In this document: piece by piece, positions 34,557 through 44,176 of the stretch
Numbering within the stretch: the stretch's first letter is position 1
Layout: each line of letters begins with the position of its first letter
Assembly: GCA_029975475.1 (NCBI GenBank)
Contig: JARKPB010000015.1
Coordinates: 1-64,000 of the forward strand
DNA from: Anaerolineaceae bacterium
GTDB taxonomy: Bacteria; Chloroflexota; Anaerolineae; Anaerolineales; Anaerolineaceae
Length of the DNA: 64,000 bases
Reading direction: 5' to 3'
Made by a program: the position numbers and the translations under genes
Notes under the pieces: generated by a model
The model's input: only the letters and a program-made list of their open reading frames with translations
Told to the model about the DNA's origin: nothing
Databases searched by the model: none

Positions 34557-36233
34557 TCAGGAATTGAGGATCGGAAAATACACTTTTGGCAGCCGTCTTT
34601 CAACGACTTGCTCGGCTGCGCTGGCAATCCGCAGCAGCAAGGCTTCTTCCCAGTGGCGGCCGATGGCCTGCATGCCAATGGGCAGGCCGGCTGTGCTGTA
34701 CCCCGCCGGGAAACTGACAGCCGGGTTGCCGGTCAGATTCGCCGGGAAGACAAAGCGCATCATTTCTGTGGTGGTGCTCAGATCAGACCAGCCGTTTGAG
34801 AGCGCGGCGGGCGGAACCAGCGGCGCCGGCAGGCCGGTGGCCGGAGTCAGAATCGCGTCCACCTCCTCAAGAGCGGCGGCGAAATGGCGCATGGCGCGCG
34901 TGCGCATGCGCTGAGCCTGCAGATAATCGCGCGCGCTCATCGCCCGCCCGATCACCAGGCTCAAGCGGGTCGAAGGTGCGAAGTCGCGCTGATGCTGCGG
35001 GTAACTGGCCATACAGGCAGCCATCTCGGTCAAAATGGTCAGCGCGTGAGCCACGCGGGTCAGGTCCAGTTCCGGGATGCTGACTTCGCGGATTTCTGCA
35101 CCCGCGGCTTTAAATTCCTCGACCAGCGCCTGGTTGACCGCGACCACCTCGCGGTCAGCGTGCTCGAACCAGTCCGGGAAGATACCCAGGCGCACACCCT
35201 TTAACCCGGGGGTATCCCAGCCTTCCAGGCTGACCGGGGGTTGATAGCAGGAGTTGGGTTCTTCCGCGTCTGGCCCGGCGACCAGCCCGTAAATCAGGGC
35301 CGCGTCCTCCACCGAAACGGCCAGCGGACCAAGATGCGCCACCGACCAGCACAACGGCGCTGCACCGCGCTCGCTCACCCTTCCATAGGTGGGTTTTAAC
35401 CCCACCAGACCGCAAAGCCCGGCCGGAATGCGGATCGAACCGCCTCCGTCCGCGCCGATGGCAGCCGGACAAAAACCGGCCGCGGCCGCCACTGCCGAGC
35501 CGCTCGAAGAGCCGCCCGTGTCACAGCGCGGATCGTAGGGATTCGCCGCTCTTCCATGATGAACGTTAGAGCCGTCTGGGTTAATCCCGATCTCGTGCAT
35601 GTTGGTCTTGCCAATCAGCAGCGCGCCCGCCGCCCGCAGCCGCGCGGCCACGTGGGAGTCGCGTTGGGCAGGTTGGCGGCCCAGAAAACTGGTCCCGACT
35701 GTGGTGGGATAGGGCAGCATATCCACTTCATCTTTTACAGCCACCGGTACGCCATCCAGCAGACTGAGCGCCTTACCCGCCTTGATGCGCGCGGCTGAAG
35801 CCTCTGCCTGCCGCAGGACGTCCTCGCGGTTGATGGCGATAAACGCGCGCAGCGGGATATCGCCGCGCTCGCTTTCCTCAACGGCCGCCAGAATCCGCTC
35901 GGCTGCCTCCACCGGGGTCAGCCGCCCCTCGCGGTACGCCTCGGCATAGTCGCGCAGCGTGGCGAACGGCACCCGCGGTCTCGGTTTGGTCGCGTAACTT
36001 CGCAATTGCGGCGCGGCCAGGCTTTCTTGAGCGCGTTTTTCCGCAATCACCAGCGGGTAAAAGGTGGGCGCGTCTTCGATTTCCGCCTTTCGGATGCGCG
36101 GAATACCGCCGTTTTCCAGCAGACTGTTCAGCAGCAGCGGTGATAACGCGCCTTCTGCCAGGCTGGCAAACAGACTGAGACTCCCGCCGTACAGGCGCGG
36201 CAGGTTCAGCGATTGTAGATCATACTGGCTCAT
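34557..36233 (-). CDS. Amidase-signature family hydrolase
   Basis: A 558-residue amidase. The Ser-cisSer-Lys triad is visible: Lys167 in GVPVAVKDEVDM, the cis-Ser in the GGSSSGS loop near 240-246, and the nucleophile Ser266 in ADGGGSIRIPAGLCG. A non-standard N-terminal segment of about 80 residues precedes the domain. Substrates of the family range from amides to peptides and cannot be told here. It could alternatively be misread as GatA, but tRNA amidotransferase partner genes are absent. ATG 36233 is preceded by GAGGAGT. Confidence 0.85.
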   Translation of the reverse strand: MSQYDLQSLNLPRLYGGSLSLFASLAEGALSPLLLNSLLENGGIPRIRKAEIEDAPTFYPLVIAEKRAQESLAAPQLRSYATKPRPRVPFATLRDYAEAYREGRLTPVEAAERILAAVEESERGDIPLRAFIAINREDVLRQAEASAARIKAGKALSLLDGVPVAVKDEVDMLPYPTTVGTSFLGRQPAQRDSHVAARLRAAGALLIGKTNMHEIGINPDGSNVHHGRAANPYDPRCDTGGSSSGSAVAAAAGFCPAAIGADGGGSIRIPAGLCGLVGLKPTYGRVSERGAAPLCWSVAHLGPLAVSVEDAALIYGLVAGPDAEEPNSCYQPPVSLEGWDTPGLKGVRLGIFPDWFEHADREVVAVNQALVEEFKAAGAEIREVSIPELDLTRVAHALTILTEMAACMASYPQHQRDFAPSTRLSLVIGRAMSARDYLQAQRMRTRAMRHFAAALEEVDAILTPATGLPAPLVPPAALSNGWSDLSTTTEMMRFVFPANLTGNPAVSFPAGYSTAGLPIGMQAIGRHWEEALLLRIASAAEQVVERRLPKVYFPILNS

Positions 36234-36378
36234 AGGAATACTCCTCGAAGGATGAACTGGTTTCTCTATTATCATAGCACTGCTGGAAAAACGCGCTGGC
36301 TCCCGCTGATCCTACATGAAATCTGAATGACCCCGTAGTATGTTAAGCGCGGCCGCAAATCAATTCGGGAGGTCTGTT

Positions 36379-38400
36379 GTGTCTGCGCAATCATTTCAAA
36401 CCCGTGCTGCCACAAAATTCCGCGAGAAATCGCGCTGGCTCAGTCTGGCTGCCCTGGGGCTGATCTTGCTCCTCGGTGCCGGCCTGCGGCTGTACCAATT
36501 AGGCGCCGCTGGAGACGGCAATCTGTATTACGCCGCGACCGTCAAGTCTATGCTGACCTCATGGCATAATTTTTTCTACGCCGCTTACGAACCGGGGGGC
36601 TCGGTCAGTGTGGATAAACCCCCGCTGGGATTCTGGATCCAGGCTGTCTTTGCTGCTTTCCTGGGGGTGAACGGCTTTGCCCTGGCGCTGCCGCAGGCGC
36701 TGGCCGGTATTGCTTCGATCTATCTCGTATACCGCCTGGTCAGGAACGACTTTGGGACAATGCCAGGTCTGGCCGCCGCCCTGGTTCTGGCGATCGCCCC
36801 GATCACCATTGCCACTGAGCGCAACAATACCATTGACGGCACCTTGATCTTCTTCCTATTACTGGCTGCGCTGGCTTTTCAACGCGCTGCCCGCAGCGGG
36901 CGCCTTGGGACCCTTCTGGTCGGCGGGGTTTTGGTCGGCCTGGCGTTCAATATTAAAATGCTTCAGGCATTTATGCCGCTGCCGGCTTTCTATGCGCTTT
37001 ACCTGCTCCGCGCCCCGCGCTCGCTCCGCACCCGCCTCTGGCACTTAACCCTGACCGGGCTGGTTATCCTGATCGTCTCCTTTTCATGGGCCGTAGCGGT
37101 GGATTTGACCCCGGCTGACCAGCGTCCTTACGTGGGCAGCAGCACCCAGAACAGCGTCTTGGAATTAATATTTGGACATAACGGCCTGCGCCGCCTGGTT
37201 TCCGATAAACCCGGCAGCGGCATGGCCGCGCTGCCGGGCGGCGCGCCTGACTTCCCCCAGGGCTTTACCCCGCCAGAAGGCGCTATGGTACCCGAAGGTT
37301 TTTCTCCTCCAGCCGGCGGTGACCGCCCGCCCGCGGGGAATTATTTCCCCGAAAATGGTGCCCGGCCGGAGGACGGCGGAGCCATGCGCGTCGCTGGAAT
37401 GGTTCCGTTTGCCAATCAGAACGGTCTGCCCGGCGCGCTGCGCCTGTTTACCCAGCCGTTGGGTGAAGAAGCCGGCTGGCTGCTGCCGGCCGCCTTGCTG
37501 GCGCTGCCGGTGGTGCTTGTGGCCCTTGGCCGCCGCTGGCGTCTGGATCAGGCGTTTAGCGGGTTAATCCTGTGGGGCTTCTGGCTGCTGGCTGAAACGA
37601 TTTACTTTAGTTTTACCAGCGGACTGATGCACGCCTATTACACCATCATGCTTGGCCCGCCTCTGGCTGCCCTGTGCGGCGCTGGCCTGTGGGCGGTCCT
37701 TCGTTTGCGGGCGCGTTCTACCTGGTTGGCCTGGGGCGGGCTGGCGCTGCTCTGGTCTGCCTGCGCGCTGGTGCAGTGGACTTTGCTCGCCAGTTACACG
37801 GGTACTTATGCCTGGCTCACTGCCTTGCTGCTGGCGGCCGGTCTGACCGGTCTGCTGCTGGCTTTGCTGCGTCCGGCCGCGCTCTTCCGGGTTGGTCTGG
37901 CGCTGGCTGCGCTCTCCTTGCTGGCTGCGCCTTTTACCTGGTCGCTGGCGGCCGCGCTGGATCCTTCGCCCAATACCAGCCTGCCCTCCGCCAACCGCAG
38001 CCAGGATGGAATGGACCGCGGCCCGGGCGAACAGCGAGCAGAAATCAACCAGGCAATCCTGGGTTTCCTGCTAGAGCATACGACTCCGGGGGCTTATCTT
38101 TTCGCGACCAGCAGTTCCCAAGCTGCGTCCCCGTACATCCTCGCGACTGGCCGGCCGGTTTTGGCTCTGGGCGGGTTTAGCGGCAGTGATCCGGTGTTGG
38201 ATGTTGAAGGATTTGCAAACTGGGTCTCAGCGGGTAAAATTCGTTATGTCCTGAATGAGTTTGACCGCCAGCAAAGCCAGATCAGCCAGTGGGTTCAGAC
38301 CAACTGCCGCGCAATCACCATTCCCGGCTCTGAAAGTCAGAGCGCTCCCGGAGGCCCCGGCGGTTCCAGGTCCTGGTATGACTGCCAGCCGCTTCAATGA
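36379..38400 (+). CDS. GT39/ArnT-like membrane glycosyltransferase
   Basis: A 673-residue multi-pass protein of the dolichyl-phosphate-mannose transferase (PMT/ArnT) type. The first external loop has GDGNLYYAATVKSML, then VDKPPLGFWIQAVFAAFLGV. About ten helices follow. Between helices there is a Gly/Pro-rich low-complexity loop of about 65 residues, including GGAPDFPQGFTPPEGAMVPE. Such enzymes use polyprenyl-phosphate sugars to glycosylate lipids or proteins. GTG 36379 has GGAGG six bases upstream; ATG 36340 lacks one. It precedes gtrA. Confidence 0.82.
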   Translation: MSAQSFQTRAATKFREKSRWLSLAALGLILLLGAGLRLYQLGAAGDGNLYYAATVKSMLTSWHNFFYAAYEPGGSVSVDKPPLGFWIQAVFAAFLGVNGFALALPQALAGIASIYLVYRLVRNDFGTMPGLAAALVLAIAPITIATERNNTIDGTLIFFLLLAALAFQRAARSGRLGTLLVGGVLVGLAFNIKMLQAFMPLPAFYALYLLRAPRSLRTRLWHLTLTGLVILIVSFSWAVAVDLTPADQRPYVGSSTQNSVLELIFGHNGLRRLVSDKPGSGMAALPGGAPDFPQGFTPPEGAMVPEGFSPPAGGDRPPAGNYFPENGARPEDGGAMRVAGMVPFANQNGLPGALRLFTQPLGEEAGWLLPAALLALPVVLVALGRRWRLDQAFSGLILWGFWLLAETIYFSFTSGLMHAYYTIMLGPPLAALCGAGLWAVLRLRARSTWLAWGGLALLWSACALVQWTLLASYTGTYAWLTALLLAAGLTGLLLALLRPAALFRVGLALAALSLLAAPFTWSLAAALDPSPNTSLPSANRSQDGMDRGPGEQRAEINQAILGFLLEHTTPGAYLFATSSSQAASPYILATGRPVLALGGFSGSDPVLDVEGFANWVSAGKIRYVLNEFDRQQSQISQWVQTNCRAITIPGSESQSAPGGPGGSRSWYDCQPLQ

Positions 38401-38406
38401 GGTTTC

Positions 38407-38856
38407 ATGACCTTTTTGTCCAAACCGCTCGCCTTTGTTCGCAGCCGCTTTCCCCTCTGGCTCCGCCAGGCGGTTAAATTTGGTCTGGTCGGCGTCTTAA
38501 ATACCCTGGTTGATCTCGGTGTTTACGCTCTGCTGGTGCATCTCACCGGCCTGCTGGCGGATCATCACACCCTGGCAAAGGCGATCTCTTACGCTGCCGG
38601 TATCCTTAACTCGTATCTGTGGAACCGCCGCTGGACTTTTCGTTCGCAGGCCAGCCCGTCACGCACGCTGCTGCCGTTTTTTGCGGTCAACGGACTGGCG
38701 CTGGCGGTTAACACCGGTTTGATGAGTCTGAGTTTTGAGCGTTTGGGTCTTCCCGAAATTGTCTCGATTGGCATTGCCACGCTCTCGACCATGGCTTTTA
38801 ATTTTCTGGTCAGTAAATTTATCATTTTCCGCCCCCGTCCTGAACAAAATCTATAA
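38407..38856 (+). CDS. GtrA-family membrane protein
   Basis: A 149-residue protein with four predicted helices of the GtrA family: LRQAVKFGLVGVLNTLVDLG at the N-terminus, YAAGILNSYLWNRRWTF in the middle and TMAFNFLVSKFIIF at the end. GtrA proteins are thought to flip bactoprenyl-linked glucose or related sugars. Only 6 bases separate it from the GT39-type gene, so the two probably act together in surface glycosylation. Confidence 0.87.
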   Translation: MTFLSKPLAFVRSRFPLWLRQAVKFGLVGVLNTLVDLGVYALLVHLTGLLADHHTLAKAISYAAGILNSYLWNRRWTFRSQASPSRTLLPFFAVNGLALAVNTGLMSLSFERLGLPEIVSIGIATLSTMAFNFLVSKFIIFRPRPEQNL

Positions 38857-38883
38857 TCCGCGGTTGATGGCATGGGAAACGGC

Positions 38884-38914
38884 GGCCCGCCGGCACTGCC
38901 GGCGGGCCTTTCCC
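38884..38914 (+). terminator. Terminator after gtrA
   Basis: GGCCCGCCGGC at 38884-38894 pairs with GCCGGCGGGCC at 38898-38908, with only a 3-base loop, and runs into TTTCCCTT. A very stable stem that may also act for the convergent aldolase gene. Confidence 0.8.
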
Positions 38915-38976
38915 TTCACCAACCCAATCTGGTGCGGTCTGTCAGACTGTATGAAGCTCTGGCGCTTTGTGCGCTG

Positions 38977-39630
38977 CTAATGCGCCGGTTTGTACTGTTT
39001 CAAAATCACATCATGCATCACCCGCGCTTCTTCTGGGTCAACTTCATGCAGCGGGCTGCCCATCGCCCTGGCCTGGGCCGCGACTTTCGCCATCGTCTCG
39101 GCGTTTAGGGTGGCTTCAAAAGCCAGATGCAGGTCCGGGCCGACGGTCAGCAGTCCGTGCTGGGCGAGCAGCACCGCGCAGCCGCCAGCCATTCCTTCCA
39201 GCGCTGAGCGCGCCAGCGCGTCCGTGGCTGGGCGGGCGTAGGGCGCCACCGGAACGCCCTGCCCTAAGATGATCGCCGCCTCGGTCAGCACCAGCGGAAT
39301 CGGTTCGTGGGTCACTGCGAAGACGGATGCGTACGGCGCATGGGTATGCACCACCGCCCCGACATCCGCCCGTTCGCGGTAGAAAATCAAATGCAGCGGA
39401 GTTTCCGATGTGGTCTTCCAGCGCGCTTCCACCGGGCTGCCGTCTGCCCGGATGATACATATATCCTCGGGCTTCATCCTGCGGTAAGGAAGCGCCGATG
39501 GGGTGATGGCGATATACCCGCTCTCGCGGTCGAGCGCGCTGATATTGCCTTGAGCGGTCTGCGCCAGACCAAACTCCAGCATCATTAGGCAGCTTTCCAG
39601 CACCTGTTCGCGAAGTTCTTTCAGCAGCAT
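38977..39630 (-). CDS. Class II (AraD/FucA-type) aldolase
   Basis: A 217-residue zinc aldolase or epimerase of the aldolase class II/adducin fold. Zinc ligands are likely the two histidines in VVHTHAPYA and one in LLAQHGLLT; the catalytic Glu lies in TSETPLHL. Family members cleave L-fuculose-1-phosphate or related sugar phosphates or isomerise ribulose-5-phosphate. It is last in the PTS operon after ptsI, so its substrate is probably the phosphorylated product of that PTS. Confidence 0.85.
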   Translation of the reverse strand: MLLKELREQVLESCLMMLEFGLAQTAQGNISALDRESGYIAITPSALPYRRMKPEDICIIRADGSPVEARWKTTSETPLHLIFYRERADVGAVVHTHAPYASVFAVTHEPIPLVLTEAAIILGQGVPVAPYARPATDALARSALEGMAGGCAVLLAQHGLLTVGPDLHLAFEATLNAETMAKVAAQARAMGSPLHEVDPEEARVMHDVILKQYKPAH

Positions 39631-39663
39631 CCTCTCTCCTTTAGGCCGCCAGCCCGGGTCGGT

Positions 39664-41379
39664 TTAACGCGGCGGGGTGCTGCGCACCAGCGCGCGCACA
39701 TCCTCGCCGGATTCCAGATCCAGCGCCCTGACTGCCAGTTCCCGCGCGGCCGCGGTAGACCACTGACGGATCACCGCTTTGGCGTGCGGTACGGCGTTGG
39801 GCGACATACTGAATTCATCCAGTCCAAGCCCCATCAAAATTGGAACGGCATCCGCGTCTCCGGCCAGCTCGCCGCACATGCCAATCCAGATGCCCTGTTT
39901 ATGGCCTTCCTCGATCACGCGCTGCACCAGGCGCAGCACCGCTGGATGCAGCGGATCAGATAGATACGCCATCTTCTCGCTGACCCTTTCGGCGGCAAAA
40001 GTGTACTGCGTCAGATCATTGGTTCCGATGCTGAAGAAATCCACTTCGCGCGCGAACTGGTCCGCCAGGACGGCGGTGGAAGGAATCTCAACCATAATCC
40101 CGAGCTGTACTTTGGGGACGGCGATCCCGCGCGCCGCCAGCTCTGCGCGGGCTTTTTCGGTGTACTCCCGGGCGGTCCGTACTTCGCTCAGCGTAGCCAC
40201 CATCGGGAACATGATGCGCAGGTCGTGGCCGACCGCCGCGCGCAGCAGCGCGCGCAGTTGCGCCAGGAACATCTCCGGCTGCTGCAGACACAAACGAATT
40301 GCCCGCACTCCCAGGAAGGGGTTCGCTTCTTTTTCCAGGTGTAAATAAGGAATATCCTTATCCCCGCCGATATCCAGCGTGCGAACCACCACCGGCCGCG
40401 TCCCCATAATCTCCATCACCGACTGGTAGACGCGGTACTGTTCCTCTTCATCCGGCTCGACCGCGCGGTCGAGGTACACAAACTCGGTGCGGAAGAGCCC
40501 GACGCCCTCGGCGCCCATTTCCACCGCTTTTTGAGCGTCCTTTTCACCGCCAATGTTGGCAACGATCTCAAAATGCACTCCGTCCAGCGAGACGGCGGGT
40601 TCATGCGCGTGGCTTAACTCTTCCTTCGAGCGGTCGTGGAAGGCTGACCGCGCGCTTTCAAATGCTGCCCGGGCGGATGGATCAGGGTTGACCAGCACGC
40701 GCCCGTTGACCCCGTCCACGCACAGCAGGGAACCGGGTGCGATATCCAATATCGCCGCGCCCAGTCCGACCACTGCCGGGATGCCCAGCGCTTTTGCCAG
40801 GATGGCGGTGTGCGAGGTAGGTCCGCCTTCGGCGGTGCAAAATGCCAGCACCAGCGATTTATCCATGGCGATGGTGTCTGATGGTGTCAGATCGCGTGCC
40901 AGAATCACGCTTGGGCTGGTCAGCCCAGCCAGGGTATCTATTTTTGTGCCGGTCAACGTCCAGAGAACCCGTTTGCCAACATCGCGCACGTCCGCTGCCC
41001 GCGCGGCAAACAGCTCGTTATCCATCCCTTCCAGTATTTTTGCGTAACGATCAATATTATTCTGCCAGGCGAATTCGATATTTACTCGCTCCCCTTCAAC
41101 CTCGGCGCGCACCTGCTCGCGCAGGTCAGGATCTTCCAGAATCAGGCTGTGGGCTTCAAAGATCTCGGCTTCAGACGCGCCAACGCTGGTGCGCGCCCGC
41201 GCTGCGTCTTGCTCCAGCGCCTGCCGCACCTGGCGCAGCGCGCTTTCCAGCCGGGCCAGCTCTTCCTCCGGCTGACAGCCGGTGCGCTTTACTACCTGAA
41301 CTTCCCCGGCCGCCAGACAATACGCCTTCCCTTCGGCAAAGCCTGGAGAAGCTGGAATGCCGTGGATGGGCTGCGTCAT
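39664..41379 (-). CDS. ptsI: Phosphoenolpyruvate-protein phosphotransferase (PTS Enzyme I)
   Basis: A 571-residue Enzyme I. It takes phosphate from PEP onto His190 (GGPTSHTAILAKALGI), then passes it to HPr. Also seen are the PEP-binding motif GVGLFRTEFVYLDR and the C-terminal active region IGTNDLTQYTFAAE with FSMCGELAGD-like sequence (WIGMCGELAGD). Length is standard. ATG 41379 follows AGGAG; the in-frame upstream extension runs into the HPr gene. It lies in one operon with HPr and EIIABC, an unusual complete set. Confidence 0.96.
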   Translation of the reverse strand: MTQPIHGIPASPGFAEGKAYCLAAGEVQVVKRTGCQPEEELARLESALRQVRQALEQDAARARTSVGASEAEIFEAHSLILEDPDLREQVRAEVEGERVNIEFAWQNNIDRYAKILEGMDNELFAARAADVRDVGKRVLWTLTGTKIDTLAGLTSPSVILARDLTPSDTIAMDKSLVLAFCTAEGGPTSHTAILAKALGIPAVVGLGAAILDIAPGSLLCVDGVNGRVLVNPDPSARAAFESARSAFHDRSKEELSHAHEPAVSLDGVHFEIVANIGGEKDAQKAVEMGAEGVGLFRTEFVYLDRAVEPDEEEQYRVYQSVMEIMGTRPVVVRTLDIGGDKDIPYLHLEKEANPFLGVRAIRLCLQQPEMFLAQLRALLRAAVGHDLRIMFPMVATLSEVRTAREYTEKARAELAARGIAVPKVQLGIMVEIPSTAVLADQFAREVDFFSIGTNDLTQYTFAAERVSEKMAYLSDPLHPAVLRLVQRVIEEGHKQGIWIGMCGELAGDADAVPILMGLGLDEFSMSPNAVPHAKAVIRQWSTAAARELAVRALDLESGEDVRALVRSTPPR

Positions 41380-41407
41380 GGAATATTCTCCTGCCTGCAT
41401 GTCGCGC

Positions 41408-41680
41408 TCATTCGCCAAAATTGCTTTCTACCAGCTCGACCAGCGCTTTCAGCGCTTCTTCCTCGCCCTCGCCGCTGGTTTGAATTTCAATCTGCGCGCC
41501 TTGGTTGGCGCCCAGGGTCAAAACCGCCAGAATGCTTTTCGCGTTGACCATTTTGGAATCACCAGAGAGATTTCGCACGTTGATTGTGCACGGGAAATTG
41601 GCCGCCGTGCGCACAAACACCGAAGCGGGGCGGGCATGCAGCCCGACGGGATGATGAATGGTTACAATTGCGGATGCCAC
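41408..41680 (-). CDS. ptsH: PTS phosphocarrier protein HPr
   Basis: A 90-residue HPr with the active His15 in PVGLHARPAS and the helix with MVNAKSILAVLTLGANQGAQ. Ser49 sits where the regulatory Ser46 lies in Gram-positive HPr; a three-residue insertion shifts it. HPr relays phosphate from Enzyme I to EIIA. HPr kinase, if any, is not in this window. It is 28 bases upstream of ptsI. Confidence 0.95.
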   Translation of the reverse strand: MASAIVTIHHPVGLHARPASVFVRTAANFPCTINVRNLSGDSKMVNAKSILAVLTLGANQGAQIEIQTSGEGEEEALKALVELVESNFGE

Positions 41681-41708
41681 TGTACTTCTCCTCGAACAAA
41701 AATAACCT

Positions 41709-42128
41709 TTATTTCACGGTTTTCACGTTCTTTGTTCTGCTCAACACCCGGACGGCCTCTTTAACCAGGTCTTCGGGGCTGATCATCTTCTTCAGGCGCT
41801 CCAGGTTCAGCCGGCGCGGCAGAAAAGCAGTCTGTTCAGCCACCAGCGGGAACCAGGTGCGTTGCAGCGTCCCATCCCAGGGGATCACCAAGCCGTTCAG
41901 CAGCCGGCCGACCGGTTCGCGTAATTCAGCCTCGCTCTTCTGGCGCAGCTGCTCAACCACGGATAAGATCAGGCTGCGGCGAATGGATTTGTAATTAGAC
42001 CAGCTTAAAAGAATGACGATGCCATAAAGCAGGATAATACCATTGATCCACAGGCTGTTCGCCTCGTAGAAATTCAAGATGGACGTTCCGACATTCCCCA
42101 GTAAACTTTCAATTAAACTGCGAACCAT
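41709..42128 (-). CDS. Unknown membrane-anchored protein of the PTS operon
   Basis: A 139-residue protein not recognised as a known family. An N-terminal hydrophobic segment (LWINGIILLYGIVILLSW, about residues 26-44) is followed by an amphipathic, basic cytoplasmic part with EQLRQKSEAELREPVGRLLN and WDGTLQRTWFPLV. It lies between EIIC and HPr in the operon with short gaps. It could be an accessory or regulatory component of this PTS, but no biochemical clue is visible. Confidence 0.6.
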   Translation of the reverse strand: MVRSLIESLLGNVGTSILNFYEANSLWINGIILLYGIVILLSWSNYKSIRRSLILSVVEQLRQKSEAELREPVGRLLNGLVIPWDGTLQRTWFPLVAEQTAFLPRRLNLERLKKMISPEDLVKEAVRVLSRTKNVKTVK

Positions 42129-42243
42129 GGCGGCTCCTGTACGCGAACGGGATAAAAACGATCCTCACTGCTCAAGATGAACTTCCGGGTGCAGGCACAG
42201 CCGCCTGCACCCGGCGAGAAACATTCAAGACGGATCTTCCCGA

Positions 42244-43650
42244 TTACTCGGTCGGACCGCCAGCCATCACTTCCCATTTCTTGGCGTTCTTGCTGTAGAA
42301 GAACAGCAGAGCCGCCAGGAGCACCAGCAGCAGGCCCATTCCAGCCCAGCCCAGGTTCTGCGCCAGGAAGACGAAGAACAGCGGCAGCCAGATAAAGCCG
42401 TCCGCAATCGAGATAATCAGGGCTGCGCCTTCGGGCATCGCGAAACCGGCGGCAGCGGCAGCCTGGGTCATCAGCGGGGCGAGAGCGTTGCCAACATAGA
42501 AGCCGATGATCAGGGTGAAGGTGCCGATAATCACCATGCGGATGATGTTGCCGCGGGTCAGCGGGCCGAAGATGGCGATCACGAAGGGGATCACCGCCAG
42601 GTCAGCGAAGAGCAGGATGCGGTTGCCGGGCAGGATCACCGAGAGCAGAATGGCGATCGGGACCAGCAGCAGCGCGGCAGAAATCACAGCCGGGTGGCCG
42701 ATCAGGATGGCGGAATCCAGGCCGATGTAGATTTCGCGCTTTGAGGCGCGTTTCTGCATGAATTCGCGCGCCGCTTCGGAAATCGGGATCAAGCCTTCCA
42801 TCAAAATCGAGACCATGCGCGGCAGCAATACCATCACCGCGGCCAGGTTGATCCCCAGTTTGAGGACATTGACGATGAAGCCCTGCCAGTTGCCGTCCAC
42901 GGTGCCCATCTTCAGGAAGCCAATCACACCCAGAACAATACCAATGATCAAACCGAGGATCATCGGATCGCCGGCGGTCGGGCCAAGCTTCTTCTGGATG
43001 GTTTCGGGGTCGGCATCCCATTTCTTCAGGCCGGGGATTTTGTCAATCAGCCAGTTCAACGGGATCGCCAGCGGGACATACCCTGCTGAGGTGCCGTGAG
43101 GAATGGAGATGCCGGGCAGGTTGTAGAACTTCTGCACAGCCGGGGCAGTCCAGTCGGCGAAGAAGAGCATGAAGCCAGCCACCAGAGCAGCGGCCACAAT
43201 CCCCATGAACAGATTGCCGGTTACCGCCACCACCAGCGAACCGGTGAAGGCGAAGTGCCAGAAGTTCCAGATGTCAACGTTGAGGGTCTTGGTCAGGCGC
43301 AGCGCCAGCATGACCACGTTGACCAGCAGCGCGATCGGGATGACCCACAGACCGACATTCGAGCCGAAGGCGATTGCTGCGGCTGAAGGCCAGCCCACAT
43401 CCACGATATCGCGGGTGATGCCGGTGTTCTTCACGATTGCCTGAGCCACGTCCGTCAAAGCGCCCCACATCAGGCCGATGATCAGGTTGATGCCGATGAA
43501 GGCCACGCCGATGATCACGGCCGAACGGAAAGCCCGGCCCGGCTTGGCGCCCAGGATCAGGGCAAAGAAGAAAATCAGAACCGGCAGCAGTACGGTTGCG
43601 CCCAGGGCATCAATGATGCCCTTCAGGCTGGTAAGAAATGCATCCATCAT
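42244..43650 (-). CDS. PTS galactitol-family EIIC permease (GatC-like)
   Basis: A 468-residue polytopic permease with about 11-12 helices, matching EIIC of the galactitol type (GatC): FALILGAKPGRAFRSAVIIG at the N-terminus, FGSNVGLWVIPIALLVN, and the conserved loop TGNLFMG followed by the cytoplasmic PHGTSAGYVPLAIPLN. It carries the sugar or polyol in as it is phosphorylated. Two adjacent ATGs (43650 and 43647) compete; the second has the better distance from AAGGAG. Confidence 0.88.
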   Translation of the reverse strand: MMDAFLTSLKGIIDALGATVLLPVLIFFFALILGAKPGRAFRSAVIIGVAFIGINLIIGLMWGALTDVAQAIVKNTGITRDIVDVGWPSAAAIAFGSNVGLWVIPIALLVNVVMLALRLTKTLNVDIWNFWHFAFTGSLVVAVTGNLFMGIVAAALVAGFMLFFADWTAPAVQKFYNLPGISIPHGTSAGYVPLAIPLNWLIDKIPGLKKWDADPETIQKKLGPTAGDPMILGLIIGIVLGVIGFLKMGTVDGNWQGFIVNVLKLGINLAAVMVLLPRMVSILMEGLIPISEAAREFMQKRASKREIYIGLDSAILIGHPAVISAALLLVPIAILLSVILPGNRILLFADLAVIPFVIAIFGPLTRGNIIRMVIIGTFTLIIGFYVGNALAPLMTQAAAAAGFAMPEGAALIISIADGFIWLPLFFVFLAQNLGWAGMGLLLVLLAALLFFYSKNAKKWEVMAGGPTE

Positions 43651-43680
43651 TCACTCCTTTTGAAATTTGGGTTGGGTTTA

Positions 43681-43704
43681 TTTGACGCCCGAAGAGGCGT
43701 CAAA
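43681..43704 (-). other. Intercistronic hairpin between EIIB and EIIC genes
   Basis: TTTGACGCC at 43681-43689 pairs with GGCGTCAAA at 43696-43704 (perfect 9 bp, 6-base loop). No T-tail follows on the minus strand. It may set relative levels or protect the mRNA 3' end. The remaining 120 bases up to the EIIB gene show no gene. Confidence 0.5.
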
Positions 43705-43825
43705 CAGGTATAGAAATAGGTTGGTTGCACTGTGCTTATATGCGCCTCCTTGAATAATAAAATATGAAATTATGCGGCTTATAAAAGTAAGCTACAGCAA
43801 TGAATAATCTAACGCCGCCGCGGAG

Positions 43826-44116
43826 TTATCCTTCTTTCAAGGTTTCCACAATTTGCTGCAAGGTCTGTTCTTTGCCAATACCGGTCAGAAAAGCAAGACC
43901 CTGTATTACGGGAACACCCAGATTGGCCGGAAGCGGGGTGGTCGTAACAATCAGGTCCGCGCTCGATGCGTAGGACGGGACTTCGGCAGCCTTGCATTGC
44001 TTGATGAACACCGGGATTCCGGCCAGCTTGCACGCTTCTTCTATCGATTTGGCAACAACCGTGGAAGTGGCAATTGCTGTGCCGCAGGCTACAATGACTG
44101 TCTTGGTCTTTTCCAT
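43826..44116 (-). CDS. PTS galactitol-family EIIB
   Basis: A 96-residue EIIB of the GatB/UlaB type. The phosphocysteine loop is VIVACGTAIATSTVV with Cys11 near the N-terminus, which receives phosphate from EIIA and gives it to the sugar. Later motifs GIPVFIKQCKAAEVPS and DLIVTTTPL are typical. It is co-transcribed with the EIIA gene upstream and the EIIC gene downstream. Confidence 0.92.
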   Translation of the reverse strand: MEKTKTVIVACGTAIATSTVVAKSIEEACKLAGIPVFIKQCKAAEVPSYASSADLIVTTTPLPANLGVPVIQGLAFLTGIGKEQTLQQIVETLKEG

Positions 44117-44176
44117 TTATTAAGCTCCTTCAAATGACGATCTCTTTGCGTCTATGCGTTTCAGCGAACCAGGCTG

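Noticed and set aside
34557-36233. GatA subunit of the tRNA amidotransferase
   Set aside because: The N-terminal extension and the absence of gatB or gatC nearby favour a general amidase.
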